From assembly GCA_902578845.1 (NCBI GenBank), contig CACHEM010000003.1:1-64000 (forward strand): a stretch of DNA of 64,000 nt, written 5' to 3'. The stretch's first letter is position 1. The number at the start of each line of letters is the position of its first letter. The notes beneath the pieces were generated by a model. That model did not search any database. It saw only the letters and a program-made list of their open reading frames with translations, and was not told the DNA's origin. This DNA is from an uncultured Prochlorococcus sp. (GTDB lineage Bacteria > Cyanobacteriota > Cyanobacteriia > PCC-6307 > Cyanobiaceae). The position numbers were made by a program, and so were the translations under genes. Positions 23,767 to 31,839 of this stretch are shown here, piece after piece.

Positions 23767-24516
23767 TTAAATGTATTTGGGTTTTGGTGATCTTGGCTTT
23801 GCTAAGTCAGATAGTATTTCTAATTGATGTTGTATTGGTTCTAGCTGTGATCGCAATACATCATCAACAAATACTTTATCTTTATCAATTTGCTCAACTA
23901 TTAGTTTTAGCTCTTGAATTAATTTTTCTTGTGTTGGCTGAATTTTTTCGTAATCAATATCAGTTGAGTCCTGATGAATTAGAAACTTCCCATCATTTAG
24001 TGGTATCTCAAATGCTTCACCTTTGTTTTGTACTAAAGCAGATCTAAATTTTGGTTGGAATTGTTTATCAAAGAATCCACCGAGATAACCTCTCATGGCT
24101 TTGATAGAAGGTAATTGTTTATTTCGTTTCAAATACAGAACTGAGTCATATAAAAGACTGCCTGATTGTTCTCTTGCAATAAGGATTAAGTGAGAAACGG
24201 ATGCAGCTTCAGCTAAAGGATGCCAGTCAGAATGACTATTTAATAACCTTTTGTACTCTTTGTAGGCAAGAAGATTATTGCTAATAACATCTTGAGACCA
24301 ACCTTCTTCATTCATAGCTGTTGTTAGAGCTCTATGCTCTTTTGATCTTTGTGGATAACTACTTTTATATTCAGCAATTTTTCCAATAATTATCATTCTT
24401 TCTTTTTGTGCTTTTTGACGAGCTTCAAGGTAAGACAAAACATTAGCTTTGATATCAGTAATTAATTGACCAAACTCGGCTGAATGTTCTGAATTAATTA
24501 TTTTGATTAAAGTCAT
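23767..24516 (-). CDS. Unknown protein of element 1 (249 aa)
   Basis: Starts MTLIKIINSEHSAEFGQLITDI. Largely helical, with a charged stretch RQKAQKERMIIIGKIAEYKSSYPQRSKEHR, a segment WHPLAEAASVSHLILIAREQ, and a Lys/Pro-rich tail PRSPKPKYI. No motif lets me name a family. Its 5' side faces the 25-27-bp iteron cluster at 24,653-24,771, the arrangement expected for a replication initiator or a self-regulated DNA-binding protein. That is inference from position only. Confidence 0.65.
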   Translation of the reverse strand: MTLIKIINSEHSAEFGQLITDIKANVLSYLEARQKAQKERMIIIGKIAEYKSSYPQRSKEHRALTTAMNEEGWSQDVISNNLLAYKEYKRLLNSHSDWHPLAEAASVSHLILIAREQSGSLLYDSVLYLKRNKQLPSIKAMRGYLGGFFDKQFQPKFRSALVQNKGEAFEIPLNDGKFLIHQDSTDIDYEKIQPTQEKLIQELKLIVEQIDKDKVFVDDVLRSQLEPIQHQLEILSDLAKPRSPKPKYI

Positions 24517-24652
24517 ATTTAATATTTTTGTAACTGAGAATCGTGACGTTACGAAACTCTATAAACCGCAACCCGTAACTTGTCTGCGATAACCGGTTGT
24601 TATTTGGATAAATAAGTTTTTGTCTTAGTTAAGACTTACTTTTTGTGTTCTC

Positions 24653-24771
24653 CTGTTTAGATAACACTTCGTCTCCTCTGTATAGGTAACGGTACCCCTT
24701 CCCCCTGTATAGGTAACGGTTCGTTCTTCCTGTATAGATAACGGTTCAGTCTCTCCTATATAGATAATTAT
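24653..24771. repeat. Iteron cluster (five copies, 25-27-bp period)
   Basis: Copies of CTGTATAGRTAAC start at 24,653, 24,678, 24,705, 24,730 and 24,756 (the first reads CTGTTTAGATAAC, the last CTATATAGATAAT). The three middle copies extend with GGT. Together with the empty 330-bp spacer around them, this looks like a protein-binding array upstream of the leftward 249-residue gene. Confidence 0.7.
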
Positions 24772-24815
24772 TCAGTAAAGAATATCATTGGCAACAATTT
24801 TAAAAATATGAAAAA

Positions 24816-24853
24816 GGGGCTAATAAATAGCCCCAAGCGATCAACTGTCAATC
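24816..24853 (-). promoter_or_regulatory. Hairpin plus GATYGACTGTCAATC palindrome (element A9)
   Basis: Read on the + strand: GGGGCTA-ATAAA-TAGCCCC (24,816-24,834), then GATCAACTGTCAATC (24,839-24,853). On the minus strand the hairpin is followed by TTTTTC, so it can terminate the 24,868-25,155 gene. It shares its layout with the other A elements of the island. Confidence 0.5.
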
Positions 24854-24867
24854 GATAGAATTTTACA

Positions 24868-25155
24868 TCAAGAGAGATGTTCTACCGCACCAAAATCAAC
24901 CAGAACTTCTCCTAATTGATGACGATTTTCATAGAGCCATTCGGCAAGATTTTCTGAATGATAAAAACAAAGACCATTTCTGAGATGAGCTTTATTTTCA
25001 AAAAAACATTCTAATTTTTTAGAAGCTTCTTTAATTTTTTGTCTTTCTAGAAAATGCTTTTCAGCTTCTTCTCTTGTGTCAAAAGTTACACCGTTGACAG
25101 TAAATGTTGATTTTATAGATGCCAACAAAACATCATTTTGGTTAGTAGAAACCAT
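24868..25155 (-). CDS. Unknown protein of element 1 (95 aa)
   Basis: MVSTNQNDVLLASIKSTFTVNGVTFDTREEAEKHFLERQKIKEASKKLECFF... The segment VNGVTFDTREEAEKH looks like a short strand-helix unit of the kind found in phage-type host-interaction proteins, but no family can be named. Cytoplasmic by composition. It ends at the A9 hairpin. Confidence 0.55.
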   Translation of the reverse strand: MVSTNQNDVLLASIKSTFTVNGVTFDTREEAEKHFLERQKIKEASKKLECFFENKAHLRNGLCFYHSENLAEWLYENRHQLGEVLVDFGAVEHLS

Positions 25156-25314
25156 GATTAGTTAATTGATAAAAATATATTTTGCTTAGCGTTGAATTGA
25201 GAGGGTTTACTTTCCTAGATTTATTAGGCTACCTATTAATAAACTATACTATTTTTTAATTTGTGTCTATCTTTTTGAGTGCGGTTTATGCCACAAAAAA
25301 TGGCATATTTATAA

Positions 25315-26406
25315 TTAAGTCCCTGGTATTTTTGGGCTCATATCACTATTAGTAGTAGTATTTTGTGATTTATTCTCAATAGGTGCTTGAATAATATTTT
25401 CTCTAGCAATAATTGGACGGATTGCATTTAAATACATTTCACCTACATCTTTCATTTTTCCTTTTGCGTATATTTTTTTTAGTAATCCAGGACCTCCATC
25501 CAAAACATTAATTTCTTTAACTTTCGGCCAAATTAATTCATTTAAATTATTGTCTTTAAGAAACTTTCTTATTTCTAAAACTAATTCATTTATTTCAGCA
25601 GCATTAAATTTCATAAGTGCTTGGATGTTCATTCTTTTAAGATCGACAATATTTTCTTTAAGAATATATAGTTCTTTTATTAAACTTTTTAGATCGGTTT
25701 TAGGTTTTATAAATTCTTTTGGATTAAGTGTAGATTTGATTTTCTCATAATATTTTTTGAAAAGAGTTTGAACTTCTACTTCGTAAGCCCCATTAGTATC
25801 TAAACTCGCTATTCCATTAGCTCCGTCTACTGAATAAGACTTAGAATTTGCTTTCATTTCTTTGGCTATAAGCAATTGAAAATACATATTAAAAATCTCG
25901 TTAGTTCTTGCATTGCCTGTAGCTGAACCCATAATGTTTATTACAGCTTGATGCAAAGGGTCGTTTGCAAATAAGTATTTATAATCTTTGGCGTCATCAA
26001 TATACAAATTAGTAGGCGAAATAGGATCCTTTATAAATTCCTCCTCAACTTCATCTGTATATAAAATTAGCGAATTCTGTTCCCAAGGTAATCTTAATGC
26101 ACTTTTAATTTGTATGTTATCAATAACTTCTAAGCAACTTGGAGCAACCTGTACAAGAGTTTCTTTATTAATTGCTTTAATACTAAACAATTGGGCAAAA
26201 ACTTGAAATCCTTTTTTCATCTCTAATTTTTCAAGAATTTCTTTAATAGCTAGTCGGTACCTTTCTTTTAAAATGTCATTATTATCTGAAAAGTAGTAAG
26301 GCAACCATTGATTAACCTGGATAATATCAGCTTGACAATCCTTTATCTCAAAGACCAAAGAGTCAATTTCTTCTTGACTTGAGTCTTGCAGAATAAATTT
26401 TTCCAA
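25315..26406 (-). CDS. Unknown protein of element 1 (363 aa)
   Basis: Starts MEKFILQDSSQEEIDSLVFEI. Acidic and helix-rich, with a long charged helical stretch (about 215-290, KEFIKPKTDLKSLIKELYILKENIVDLKRM) and a Pro/Asn/Thr-rich disordered tail ending NSDMSPKIPGT. No signal peptide. I recognise no domain. It is divergent from the rightward operon at 26,664-29,154; the 257-bp spacer between should hold both promoters. Confidence 0.7.
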   Translation of the reverse strand: MEKFILQDSSQEEIDSLVFEIKDCQADIIQVNQWLPYYFSDNNDILKERYRLAIKEILEKLEMKKGFQVFAQLFSIKAINKETLVQVAPSCLEVIDNIQIKSALRLPWEQNSLILYTDEVEEEFIKDPISPTNLYIDDAKDYKYLFANDPLHQAVINIMGSATGNARTNEIFNMYFQLLIAKEMKANSKSYSVDGANGIASLDTNGAYEVEVQTLFKKYYEKIKSTLNPKEFIKPKTDLKSLIKELYILKENIVDLKRMNIQALMKFNAAEINELVLEIRKFLKDNNLNELIWPKVKEINVLDGGPGLLKKIYAKGKMKDVGEMYLNAIRPIIARENIIQAPIENKSQNTTTNSDMSPKIPGT

Positions 26407-26663
26407 TCTAGAAATAATTTAACTAATATAATTATCTCAAAAATATTTTTTATTAGCAAATTTTTAAAAGTAAAAGTTATAAAATAAAAAATTTTAATTA
26501 ATTTAAGATGCTGCAATAGTTTTAGAGTATCCTCTGGGCAATTTAATTACAATCCTGATAAAAAAAAGAAATTCTTTTGATAGAAAATAAAAAAAATTGA
26601 TACAAAAGCAAAATTTTATGCTAAGTTGTTATAAAATAAAATTTTACAAGTAAAAACTAACCT

Positions 26664-26879
26664 ATGATTCCATCAATCAATTCTTTAAGAAAAGATTTTC
26701 CATTAAGGTTTAACTTTTTCAATTCTTCTATAAATGATTTCTTCATGATGTTCTTCGGAAAGTTCCATCATTCAGGATCAAATGTTAAAAGTCCATCTCT
26801 TGATTATCAAAGAAATGCTAATTACTGGAGAAATAACCCACATGTCCCCGATAGCGAGTACTACGGCCATGAAAATTAA
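26664..26879 (+). CDS. Small hypothetical protein (71 aa), head of operon
   Basis: MIPSINSLRKDFPLRFNFFN... ending PDSEYYGHEN. It overlaps the start of the next gene in another frame by 38 bp if that gene starts at 26,842, or by 11 bp if it starts at 26,869. Such an overlap suggests translational coupling. No motif recognised; it may be a leader peptide rather than a working protein. Confidence 0.4.
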   Translation: MIPSINSLRKDFPLRFNFFNSSINDFFMMFFGKFHHSGSNVKSPSLDYQRNANYWRNNPHVPDSEYYGHEN

Positions 26880-27456
26880 ACCTTTGGGTGTATTTGTTAA
26901 GGACTTTCCTTTTGATTCATATGATTTTTCTACTAGTGGTGTAGAAAATAACTTTGATATTGGAATTGTGGGGAAAGTGTTTCAAACACTTAAACATAGT
27001 AATAAAGGACATTACGTTAACGCTCCAGTCTGGGTGGGGCACATTAAATGCCTTCTTCTTATCTGTTGTGGTCCGAATTCTGATTTTAGTTATAAAACTG
27101 CGCTTTCTCTTGAAGGGTTGCCTATAAAACTAAATCAGCAAAAAGAAAATTTATATTTAATCAATTCTTTTGATGACGTTATTGATAAAGAAGCTAGGGA
27201 GAATTTGAAGGATATTGATGCTGGCAAAAAGGAATTTGTCCCTGTTGGAACAACTGCAACTGGTCCTATTACTAATGTAGAAGATTCAGCTGAGGAAGAT
27301 ATCCCTGTTGGAACAACTGCAACTGGTCCTATTAATAATGCAGAAAATTTTGGTGAGGTAGAAGTTCATAAAGTAACTAATACTTCTGCTCATGAAATCA
27401 AGTCTGACTCTGAATCAGAATATATAGAGATAAAAATTTCAATAAGAAAGAGATAA
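26842..27456 (+). CDS. Unknown protein with PVGTTATGPI repeats
   Basis: 204 residues from ATG 26,842 (MSPIASTTAMKIKPLGVFVKD), chosen because GGAG lies 11 bp upstream; the frame is open further upstream. The body (about 10-130) is globular with no known motif. The C-terminal part carries two copies of PVGTTATGPI about 24 residues apart in acidic sequence, so it is probably disordered. The repeats are also near-identical as DNA, so they are recent. The next gene (nuclease) follows 53 bp later. Confidence 0.6.
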   Translation: MSPIASTTAMKIKPLGVFVKDFPFDSYDFSTSGVENNFDIGIVGKVFQTLKHSNKGHYVNAPVWVGHIKCLLLICCGPNSDFSYKTALSLEGLPIKLNQQKENLYLINSFDDVIDKEARENLKDIDAGKKEFVPVGTTATGPITNVEDSAEEDIPVGTTATGPINNAENFGEVEVHKVTNTSAHEIKSDSESEYIEIKISIRKR

Positions 27457-27509
27457 AACCTGGTCTAACAATTATTCAATTTTTAATTCACTAAATTTAC
27501 GTTTTTATC

Positions 27510-28220
27510 ATGCAATTAGAAAAACTTAAGAGAAAACATAATAAGGTCTTAGGACCTTCAACTTTATCAGGAGCTTTAACTGAAAATAGTTGCAATCGCC
27601 AAGTTTGGCTTTTAAATAGATTTAAACCTGAGACTAAAGACTCAGTATTCCTTGAAAAGTGGAAATTACAGCACACCAGTGCTTTAAATAATCTAACTAA
27701 TTTCCTTGGTCAAAAATATCCTGATGCCAAAGTAGATTCAGAAGTACAGCTCCCAACCGTTGAATTTCATGGGGTTAGTTTGTTCGGAGTGATTGACTGC
27801 TTATTGCTTTTCCCGGATGGGTCAGTTGCAATTTTTGATGCTAAAACAGGCGCCCGAAAATCTAAAGATTGGATACAAATCGGATTATATTATTTGATGC
27901 AAAAAGCTATAAACCGTAGTTATGGTTTACCAATACCTCGGTTGTTTAGTCTGGGTATTTTTTATGATGATGGAAAATTTCCGCCTAGTAAAAAGACTTT
28001 TGAAGAGAACCTTCTTGAACTACAAGGTGAGAATGCTATAGATGAAGTTTTTCTTGATGGTACAAGAAAAAAATTAAGAGAAGTCCTACAAGTAACAGCT
28101 CAAGATGATCTTCCTGATCCACAACCTTCTATTGGAAATTGCAAGTATTGCAAATTTAATATTTCCTGCCCATCTGCACTAAAGAATGATGTGGCGATAG
28201 TGGCAAATGATTTAATTTAG
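27510..28220 (+). CDS. Cas4-like Fe-S PD-(D/E)XK nuclease
   Basis: 236 residues. The nuclease core is D96 (FGVIDCLLLF), D110-A-K112 (IFDAKTG) and the Q123xxxY127 motif (QIGLYY), as in the RecB/Cas4/AddB nuclease group. C28 with C211-x2-C214-x5-C220 form the four-cysteine [4Fe-4S] clasp of Cas4 and AddB. No CRISPR array or other cas gene is in the window. It is therefore more likely an element or phage-type exonuclease for recombination or DNA processing. It lies between unknown proteins in the same rightward operon. Confidence 0.85.
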   Translation: MQLEKLKRKHNKVLGPSTLSGALTENSCNRQVWLLNRFKPETKDSVFLEKWKLQHTSALNNLTNFLGQKYPDAKVDSEVQLPTVEFHGVSLFGVIDCLLLFPDGSVAIFDAKTGARKSKDWIQIGLYYLMQKAINRSYGLPIPRLFSLGIFYDDGKFPPSKKTFEENLLELQGENAIDEVFLDGTRKKLREVLQVTAQDDLPDPQPSIGNCKYCKFNISCPSALKNDVAIVANDLI

Positions 28221-28230
28221 GTTTTGCAAA

Positions 28231-28533
28231 ATGGATAAAACTATAGCAATTCTATTTTTAGAGTTTCGGGAGTTAGTCTCTCAACAAATTGCAGACTTAA
28301 GTTCCACACTCATGAGGCATGACTTTGAAATTAGAAATCAACGAGACGAATTAAATTTCTTAAAGAAACAAATTGATCATCTTTCTAGAAAAGATGTTGA
28401 TATAGATTCTCTTATTACTTGGTTAATACAAGATATTGAAAAAGAAGTAGATGGACCAAAAGAGATAATTGATCTTTTAAAGAAAATTAAATCTGAGAGT
28501 GATGGTTCTTTTGAAGAGTTAGGAGGTAGTTAA
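28231..28533 (+). CDS. Coiled-coil small protein (100 aa), first of a pair
   Basis: MDKTIAILFLEFRELVSQQI... with heptads (LSSTLMRHDFEIRNQRDELNFLKKQIDHLSRK) and an acidic C-terminus. It lies 10 bp after the nuclease gene. The next gene encodes a clearly related coiled coil (FLKKQIDHL here, FLDTRMDHL there), so this is a tandem duplication. Probably an oligomer; function unknown. Confidence 0.65.
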   Translation: MDKTIAILFLEFRELVSQQIADLSSTLMRHDFEIRNQRDELNFLKKQIDHLSRKDVDIDSLITWLIQDIEKEVDGPKEIIDLLKKIKSESDGSFEELGGS

Positions 28534-28758
28534 TTGAATTTAAATGTCATTCAGAAACTTCTTATTTTTAAGGATACAGTGCTTGAAAGATTAAAAGCCC
28601 AAGCTGAAATTAATGAAGCGAACTTAATCCGTTTGAGTGATTTGGAGCAGAAAATTAATTTTTTAGATACACGTATGGATCATCTTGAAAATAGTGTTTC
28701 ACAACTTGGTCAGGCACTTGTTGAAGGACCAGGAATAGATCCTGACGACCCTTTTTAA
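28534..28758 (+). CDS. Coiled-coil small protein (74 aa), second of a pair
   Basis: MNLNVIQKLLIFKDTVLERLKAQAE... with the coiled coil LSDLEQKINFLDTRMDHLENSVSQLG and an acidic GPGIDPDDPF tail. The TTG start directly abuts the preceding stop, so it is coupled. Paralogous to the upstream gene; the two may form hetero-oligomers. Confidence 0.6.
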   Translation: MNLNVIQKLLIFKDTVLERLKAQAEINEANLIRLSDLEQKINFLDTRMDHLENSVSQLGQALVEGPGIDPDDPF

Positions 28759-28809
28759 AATTAATTTTTTGGACTTTTAAATAATCTCTAAACCAAACTG
28801 ATTAAATAT

Positions 28810-29154
28810 ATGGAAAGAAAAATTGTTCAAAAACCAAATAAGTTTAAGGTTGGTCAAATCACTTTTTGTAATGGTGGTTGCACAATGCAACTGCCAACTT
28901 TTTACAAAGTTGTAAAAAGAACAGAAAAAACAGTTTGGTTAATAGAACTAGAAAGTCAATTAGTTGAACATGACGGCTATGGACAAGTGGGGCATAAAAT
29001 TCCTGTGGATATTCAAAAAGGTGCTGTATTTTATAGACGTGTTAAAAACTGGAAAAACAGTAGTGATGAATTTCAAGAATTTGCATATCAAAGAAACTGG
29101 GGAATTATTGAACCATGGGATGGACTAGCAAAGTATTACAACTGCTTGGATTAG
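28810..29154 (+). CDS. Unknown protein of element 1 (114 aa)
   Basis: MERKIVQKPNKFKVGQITFCNGGCTMQLPTFYKVVKRTEKTVWLIELES... Beta-rich, with a CNGGC motif and aromatic C-terminus NWGIIEPWDGLAKYYNCLD. The FKVGQIT...FYKVVKRTEKTVWL pattern resembles small SH3-like barrels in phage genomes, but I cannot assign a family. Ends the rightward operon; a hairpin terminator follows. Confidence 0.6.
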   Translation: MERKIVQKPNKFKVGQITFCNGGCTMQLPTFYKVVKRTEKTVWLIELESQLVEHDGYGQVGHKIPVDIQKGAVFYRRVKNWKNSSDEFQEFAYQRNWGIIEPWDGLAKYYNCLD

Positions 29155-29165
29155 ATGAGAGTGAT

Positions 29166-29188
29166 GCTGTTAAAAGCAGCTTTTTTTT
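29166..29188 (+). terminator. Intrinsic terminator of the nuclease operon
   Basis: GCTG-TTAAAAG-CAGC followed by eight T, 12 bp beyond the 114-residue gene. Confidence 0.6.
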
Positions 29189-29246
29189 ATAAGTAATAAT
29201 ACTTGCATAAATATTATTTATTTGTTTGATTAAAAATAAAACCATT

Positions 29247-29426
29247 ATGAAAACTTTAAAGCTCTCACTTAAAGAAACACCCTACTTATCAAATTTATTT
29301 ACTTCCTTTTATAAGAAAAAATCTAATAATGATTCCTTTATTAAATGGTTTCTAGTCTATTATTTTGGTGCTTCAACGTTACTGTTATTAAGTTTGCATT
29401 CTTATTGTATGGGTTCAGTATTTTAG
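29247..29426 (+). CDS. Small membrane protein (59 aa)
   Basis: MKTLKLSLKETPYLSNLFTSF... with one hydrophobic segment near the C-terminus (WFLVYYFGASTLLLLSLHSYCMGSVF). The ATG at 29,247 is preferred over a TTG 21 bp upstream. No family recognised. The repeat GGTGCAAGTAGTAAGTATTTCAT follows immediately at 29,431-29,453. Confidence 0.45.
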   Translation: MKTLKLSLKETPYLSNLFTSFYKKKSNNDSFIKWFLVYYFGASTLLLLSLHSYCMGSVF

Positions 29427-29430
29427 AAGC

Positions 29431-29453
29431 GGTGCAAGTAGTAAGTATTTCAT
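29431..29453. repeat. Dispersed 23-bp repeat (copy 1)
   Basis: GGTGCAAGTAGTAAGTATTT-CAT here and GGTGCAAGTAGTAAGCGTTT-CAT at 43,618-43,640 differ at two positions; a looser version (GGTGTAGCAAGTAGGAAG) lies just before the small gene at 34,597. It overlaps the stop codon of the lipoprotein gene. Confidence 0.5.
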
Positions 29454-29977
29454 TTCACTAGTGGCTTGATCGCAGGGAATAGCATAATTTTTTTACTAAA
29501 AGACTTTAATTTAATGTCATCAGAAGAATTTATTGAACATATTAATTGTCCATCTGTAGAAAGTTGATTTTCTTCGTATTCATATAAATTTGTACCATTA
29601 AGAGATTTACCATCAATGAATGTCTCAAAATAAGGATAAATTTTTTCTTTTCCTTTAATTAGGTAAGTTGCTTCTGTATCTGAAATATCACCAGTAAAAT
29701 TGTCAGGTACTTTAATATTAAATTTGAAATCACCTTCAACTCTGCAACCTCCATAGCTAGGTTGTTCTGTTTCAAAATTACTTATACCTAGTAAAGTATC
29801 ATCTATAATTTGTATCTTGTATTTATTATTTTTATCAAATTCTTCTTTTAAAGTAGCTGTGATTTCAGATTTTAATTCGGTTTTTAATTCCTCTTTTAAC
29901 TCGCTTTTATAATTATCTACTGCGGAACAACTAGTCAGTAAAATCAATGATAAGGGTAATAAAACAAATCTCTTCAC
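29450..29977 (-). CDS. Putative lipoprotein (175 aa)
   Basis: MKRFVLLPLSLILLTSCSAVDN is a lipoprotein signal with lipobox LTSC. An amphipathic charged helix (KSELKEELKTELKSEITATLKEEF) follows and then a beta-rich domain. Envelope-anchored; function unknown. An A-type element (hairpin plus palindrome) sits immediately upstream of its start, as for several other leftward island genes. Confidence 0.7.
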   Translation of the reverse strand: MKRFVLLPLSLILLTSCSAVDNYKSELKEELKTELKSEITATLKEEFDKNNKYKIQIIDDTLLGISNFETEQPSYGGCRVEGDFKFNIKVPDNFTGDISDTEATYLIKGKEKIYPYFETFIDGKSLNGTNLYEYEENQLSTDGQLICSINSSDDIKLKSFSKKIMLFPAIKPLVK

Positions 29978-29981
29978 AAGA

Positions 29982-30022
29982 AAAGGAGCTAATTGCTACT
30001 AATTTTAGATCGACTGTCAATC
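29982..30022 (-). promoter_or_regulatory. Element A1 (palindrome, -10-like box, leader hairpin)
   Basis: On the minus strand: GATTGACAGTCGATC (complement of 30,008-30,022) runs straight into TAAAAT and then a short hairpin AGCAATTAGCT with T-run just before the ATG at 29,977. Confidence 0.55.
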
Positions 30023-30087
30023 AGGTTATTTTGACTTGTGATGAGTGTGTTTCTTAGGTATAAGTGGTATAAGGACTTGTCCTTTTA

Positions 30088-30150
30088 GTAAGGACTTGAA
30101 CCTAGCGGTTTCAAGGTTAACTCCGCGCTCCTACACACGAGTACAAAAAC
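30088..30150 (-). pseudogene. tRNA-like relic beside the recombinase gene
   Basis: On the minus strand a D-arm-like ACTC-GTGTGTAG-GAGC is followed by GCGG...CCGC with a loop containing GTTAAC, and then a T-arm-like AGG-TTCAAGT-CCT. The T-loop TTCAAGT and D-arm spacing look like a tRNA, but the anticodon loop is too long and the acceptor stem is not convincing, so it cannot be a working tRNA. Its place next to the integrase C-terminus suggests an ancient tRNA attachment site. Confidence 0.35.
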
Positions 30151-30237
30151 CTTTTTCATTAATGAAGATCTCTTCTAAGACACTTAGCTTGCTGCTTAAT
30201 GTAGCTTTTGTGCTTTGTGTCTTTGTTATTTAAGGGA

Positions 30238-31821
30238 CTATTCGTCAAAGAGGCTGATAGTTTCTGGGTTCCCTTTCTTCGAACCGAACTCAATATCGGT
30301 TAATTCCTTAGTCCTCTTTCGGATGTCTATTCTTTCGTAAGTCTGCATGATAGTAGCCACTGAGTTGCCACAAATTCGAGCTAATAAATAAGCGTCAGTT
30401 CCTCTCAATATATGGTTTTCAATAAAGGTTGAACGCATTGAATATAAGGTGTATGGGCGGTCCGAGAATTTATGACCTTTGAGCTTGCCTTGAGCAAATA
30501 GAGTATTACATATCTCTCTCCAATACTGACCAATTCTTGCTTGACTTGGTTGTCTCATCTCGTTGTATATCTGAGCAAAAACGTAGTCTTCCCCTTTGAT
30601 TAGTTGATTAGTTTGAGTCTTTAAAAAGTTTCTCCATCTCTTAAATACTTGACCTAAGTTGCATGGTATTTCTCTATATTCTTGAGTCTTTGCTCGCATG
30701 GTAGTTATGTAAGCAATAAGTCTCTCTTCACGACCCCATTCAGTACCTTCTATAGCCCATTCTTTAGGATCTTTAAAGTTTGGAGGTTCTAAATCTAGAT
30801 CTATTCCTTCGGCTTGAGCTTCGCCCATTACTTGCTCCCATTCTTCCTGAGCTTTGGTATTAGATACTCTTCCGACATCAACAATTTCTACGTTCTTCCA
30901 CTTTAATTTGCAAATTTCTTCGGGAGACATTCCAGAGTTTTTGGCGACTAGGATCCAGTGCCAAAACATTGTTCTGAACCATTGCATTTTCTTTTCAGGT
31001 TTTCTATCGCATAAGGTCCCATTATTCATTAGTGTTTTGACCTCATATGCTTCCTTTCTCCAAGTTGTTCTTATATGAGTAATGATTGTGTTCCAGTCGT
31101 CTTCATTTATTGCTGGGTTAGCATCTCTGTCTGTTTGTCTTATCTCAATCTTTGGGAGGAATTGTCCATCTAACCAAAGTCGAGCTGGGATATATTTATG
31201 TTTAACTAAATAACTCTTTATGAACTCTCCAAGTGTCTGAAGTTCTTTTTGGACTGGTAATCTTCTTGATGTTTGACCCATTCTAAATACAACATAATCA
31301 TCAAATGTTGATTCGTTTATTTGAGAAGTTAGGGTAACTTTCTTCTCTTTTAAATAGTCCATCACATGACGCATTGAGAACCCTTTAAATTCATATGTTG
31401 ATTGTTCCAGAGCACCTGCATCAACTCTTTTCTTAATGCCCTCTAGCCACTCCTCAAGGGCTTTTTGGATAGTCATCTTGGGGTTCTCCTTCTGCTTCTC
31501 TGATCTGGATAATCTTTCTTTTTTTCTTAGAAGTTTTTCTTCTCTTTCTAAGAGTGATAAAGCATCATCTTTAGGTTTAACCCTTCCAGTATTTAGATAG
31601 GATTTGTGATGAGGTTCCTCTTCTCTCATTGCTAAAGCTGTTTCCATAGCCAGCTCCTCTGCTTGTTTGAGTGTGCCAGCTCCTTTGATTAATTTAGTTC
31701 TATATTTCTTAGTACCTTCAATTAGCTCTTTGTAGTAATACTTGCCTGCTGAATTGCCATTGGCATAGGAAATTATCATCCCTCTCCCATTTAATACCTT
31801 AATCTTCTCGGCAATTTTCAA
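30238..31821 (-). CDS. Divergent tyrosine recombinase (integrase)
   Basis: 527 residues. An N-terminal arm-binding-like region is followed by a core-binding SAM-like domain (about 115-215, ALEEWLEGIKKRVDAG...) and a catalytic domain. The nucleophile Y495 (IMQTYERID) and R463 (SMRSTFIENH) are present. The first Arg of the usual GLRxGE motif is missing (NSGMSPEEICKLKW). The two His are replaced (Y460 for H of HxxR, N for H in GH). Such variants occur in island integrases of marine picocyanobacteria. The gene faces leftward with its start 18 bp from the doublet repeats of the right att region, so it probably moves element 1. Confidence 0.85.
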   Translation of the reverse strand: MKIAEKIKVLNGRGMIISYANGNSAGKYYYKELIEGTKKYRTKLIKGAGTLKQAEELAMETALAMREEEPHHKSYLNTGRVKPKDDALSLLEREEKLLRKKERLSRSEKQKENPKMTIQKALEEWLEGIKKRVDAGALEQSTYEFKGFSMRHVMDYLKEKKVTLTSQINESTFDDYVVFRMGQTSRRLPVQKELQTLGEFIKSYLVKHKYIPARLWLDGQFLPKIEIRQTDRDANPAINEDDWNTIITHIRTTWRKEAYEVKTLMNNGTLCDRKPEKKMQWFRTMFWHWILVAKNSGMSPEEICKLKWKNVEIVDVGRVSNTKAQEEWEQVMGEAQAEGIDLDLEPPNFKDPKEWAIEGTEWGREERLIAYITTMRAKTQEYREIPCNLGQVFKRWRNFLKTQTNQLIKGEDYVFAQIYNEMRQPSQARIGQYWREICNTLFAQGKLKGHKFSDRPYTLYSMRSTFIENHILRGTDAYLLARICGNSVATIMQTYERIDIRKRTKELTDIEFGSKKGNPETISLFDE

Positions 31822-31839
31822 GAATTAAACAAGTAAAAA

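Noticed and set aside
24653..24771. CRISPR array
   Set aside because: Repeats are short (about 13 bp), imperfect and only 25-27 bp apart with 12-14-bp spacers; no cas1/cas2 or leader. The nearby Cas4-like nuclease alone is not evidence. Iterons fit better.
30045..30233. Rightward 62-residue protein
   Set aside because: The frame covers the tRNA-like relic and reads like a back-translated tRNA (LNLAVSRLTPRSYTR); no ribosome site.
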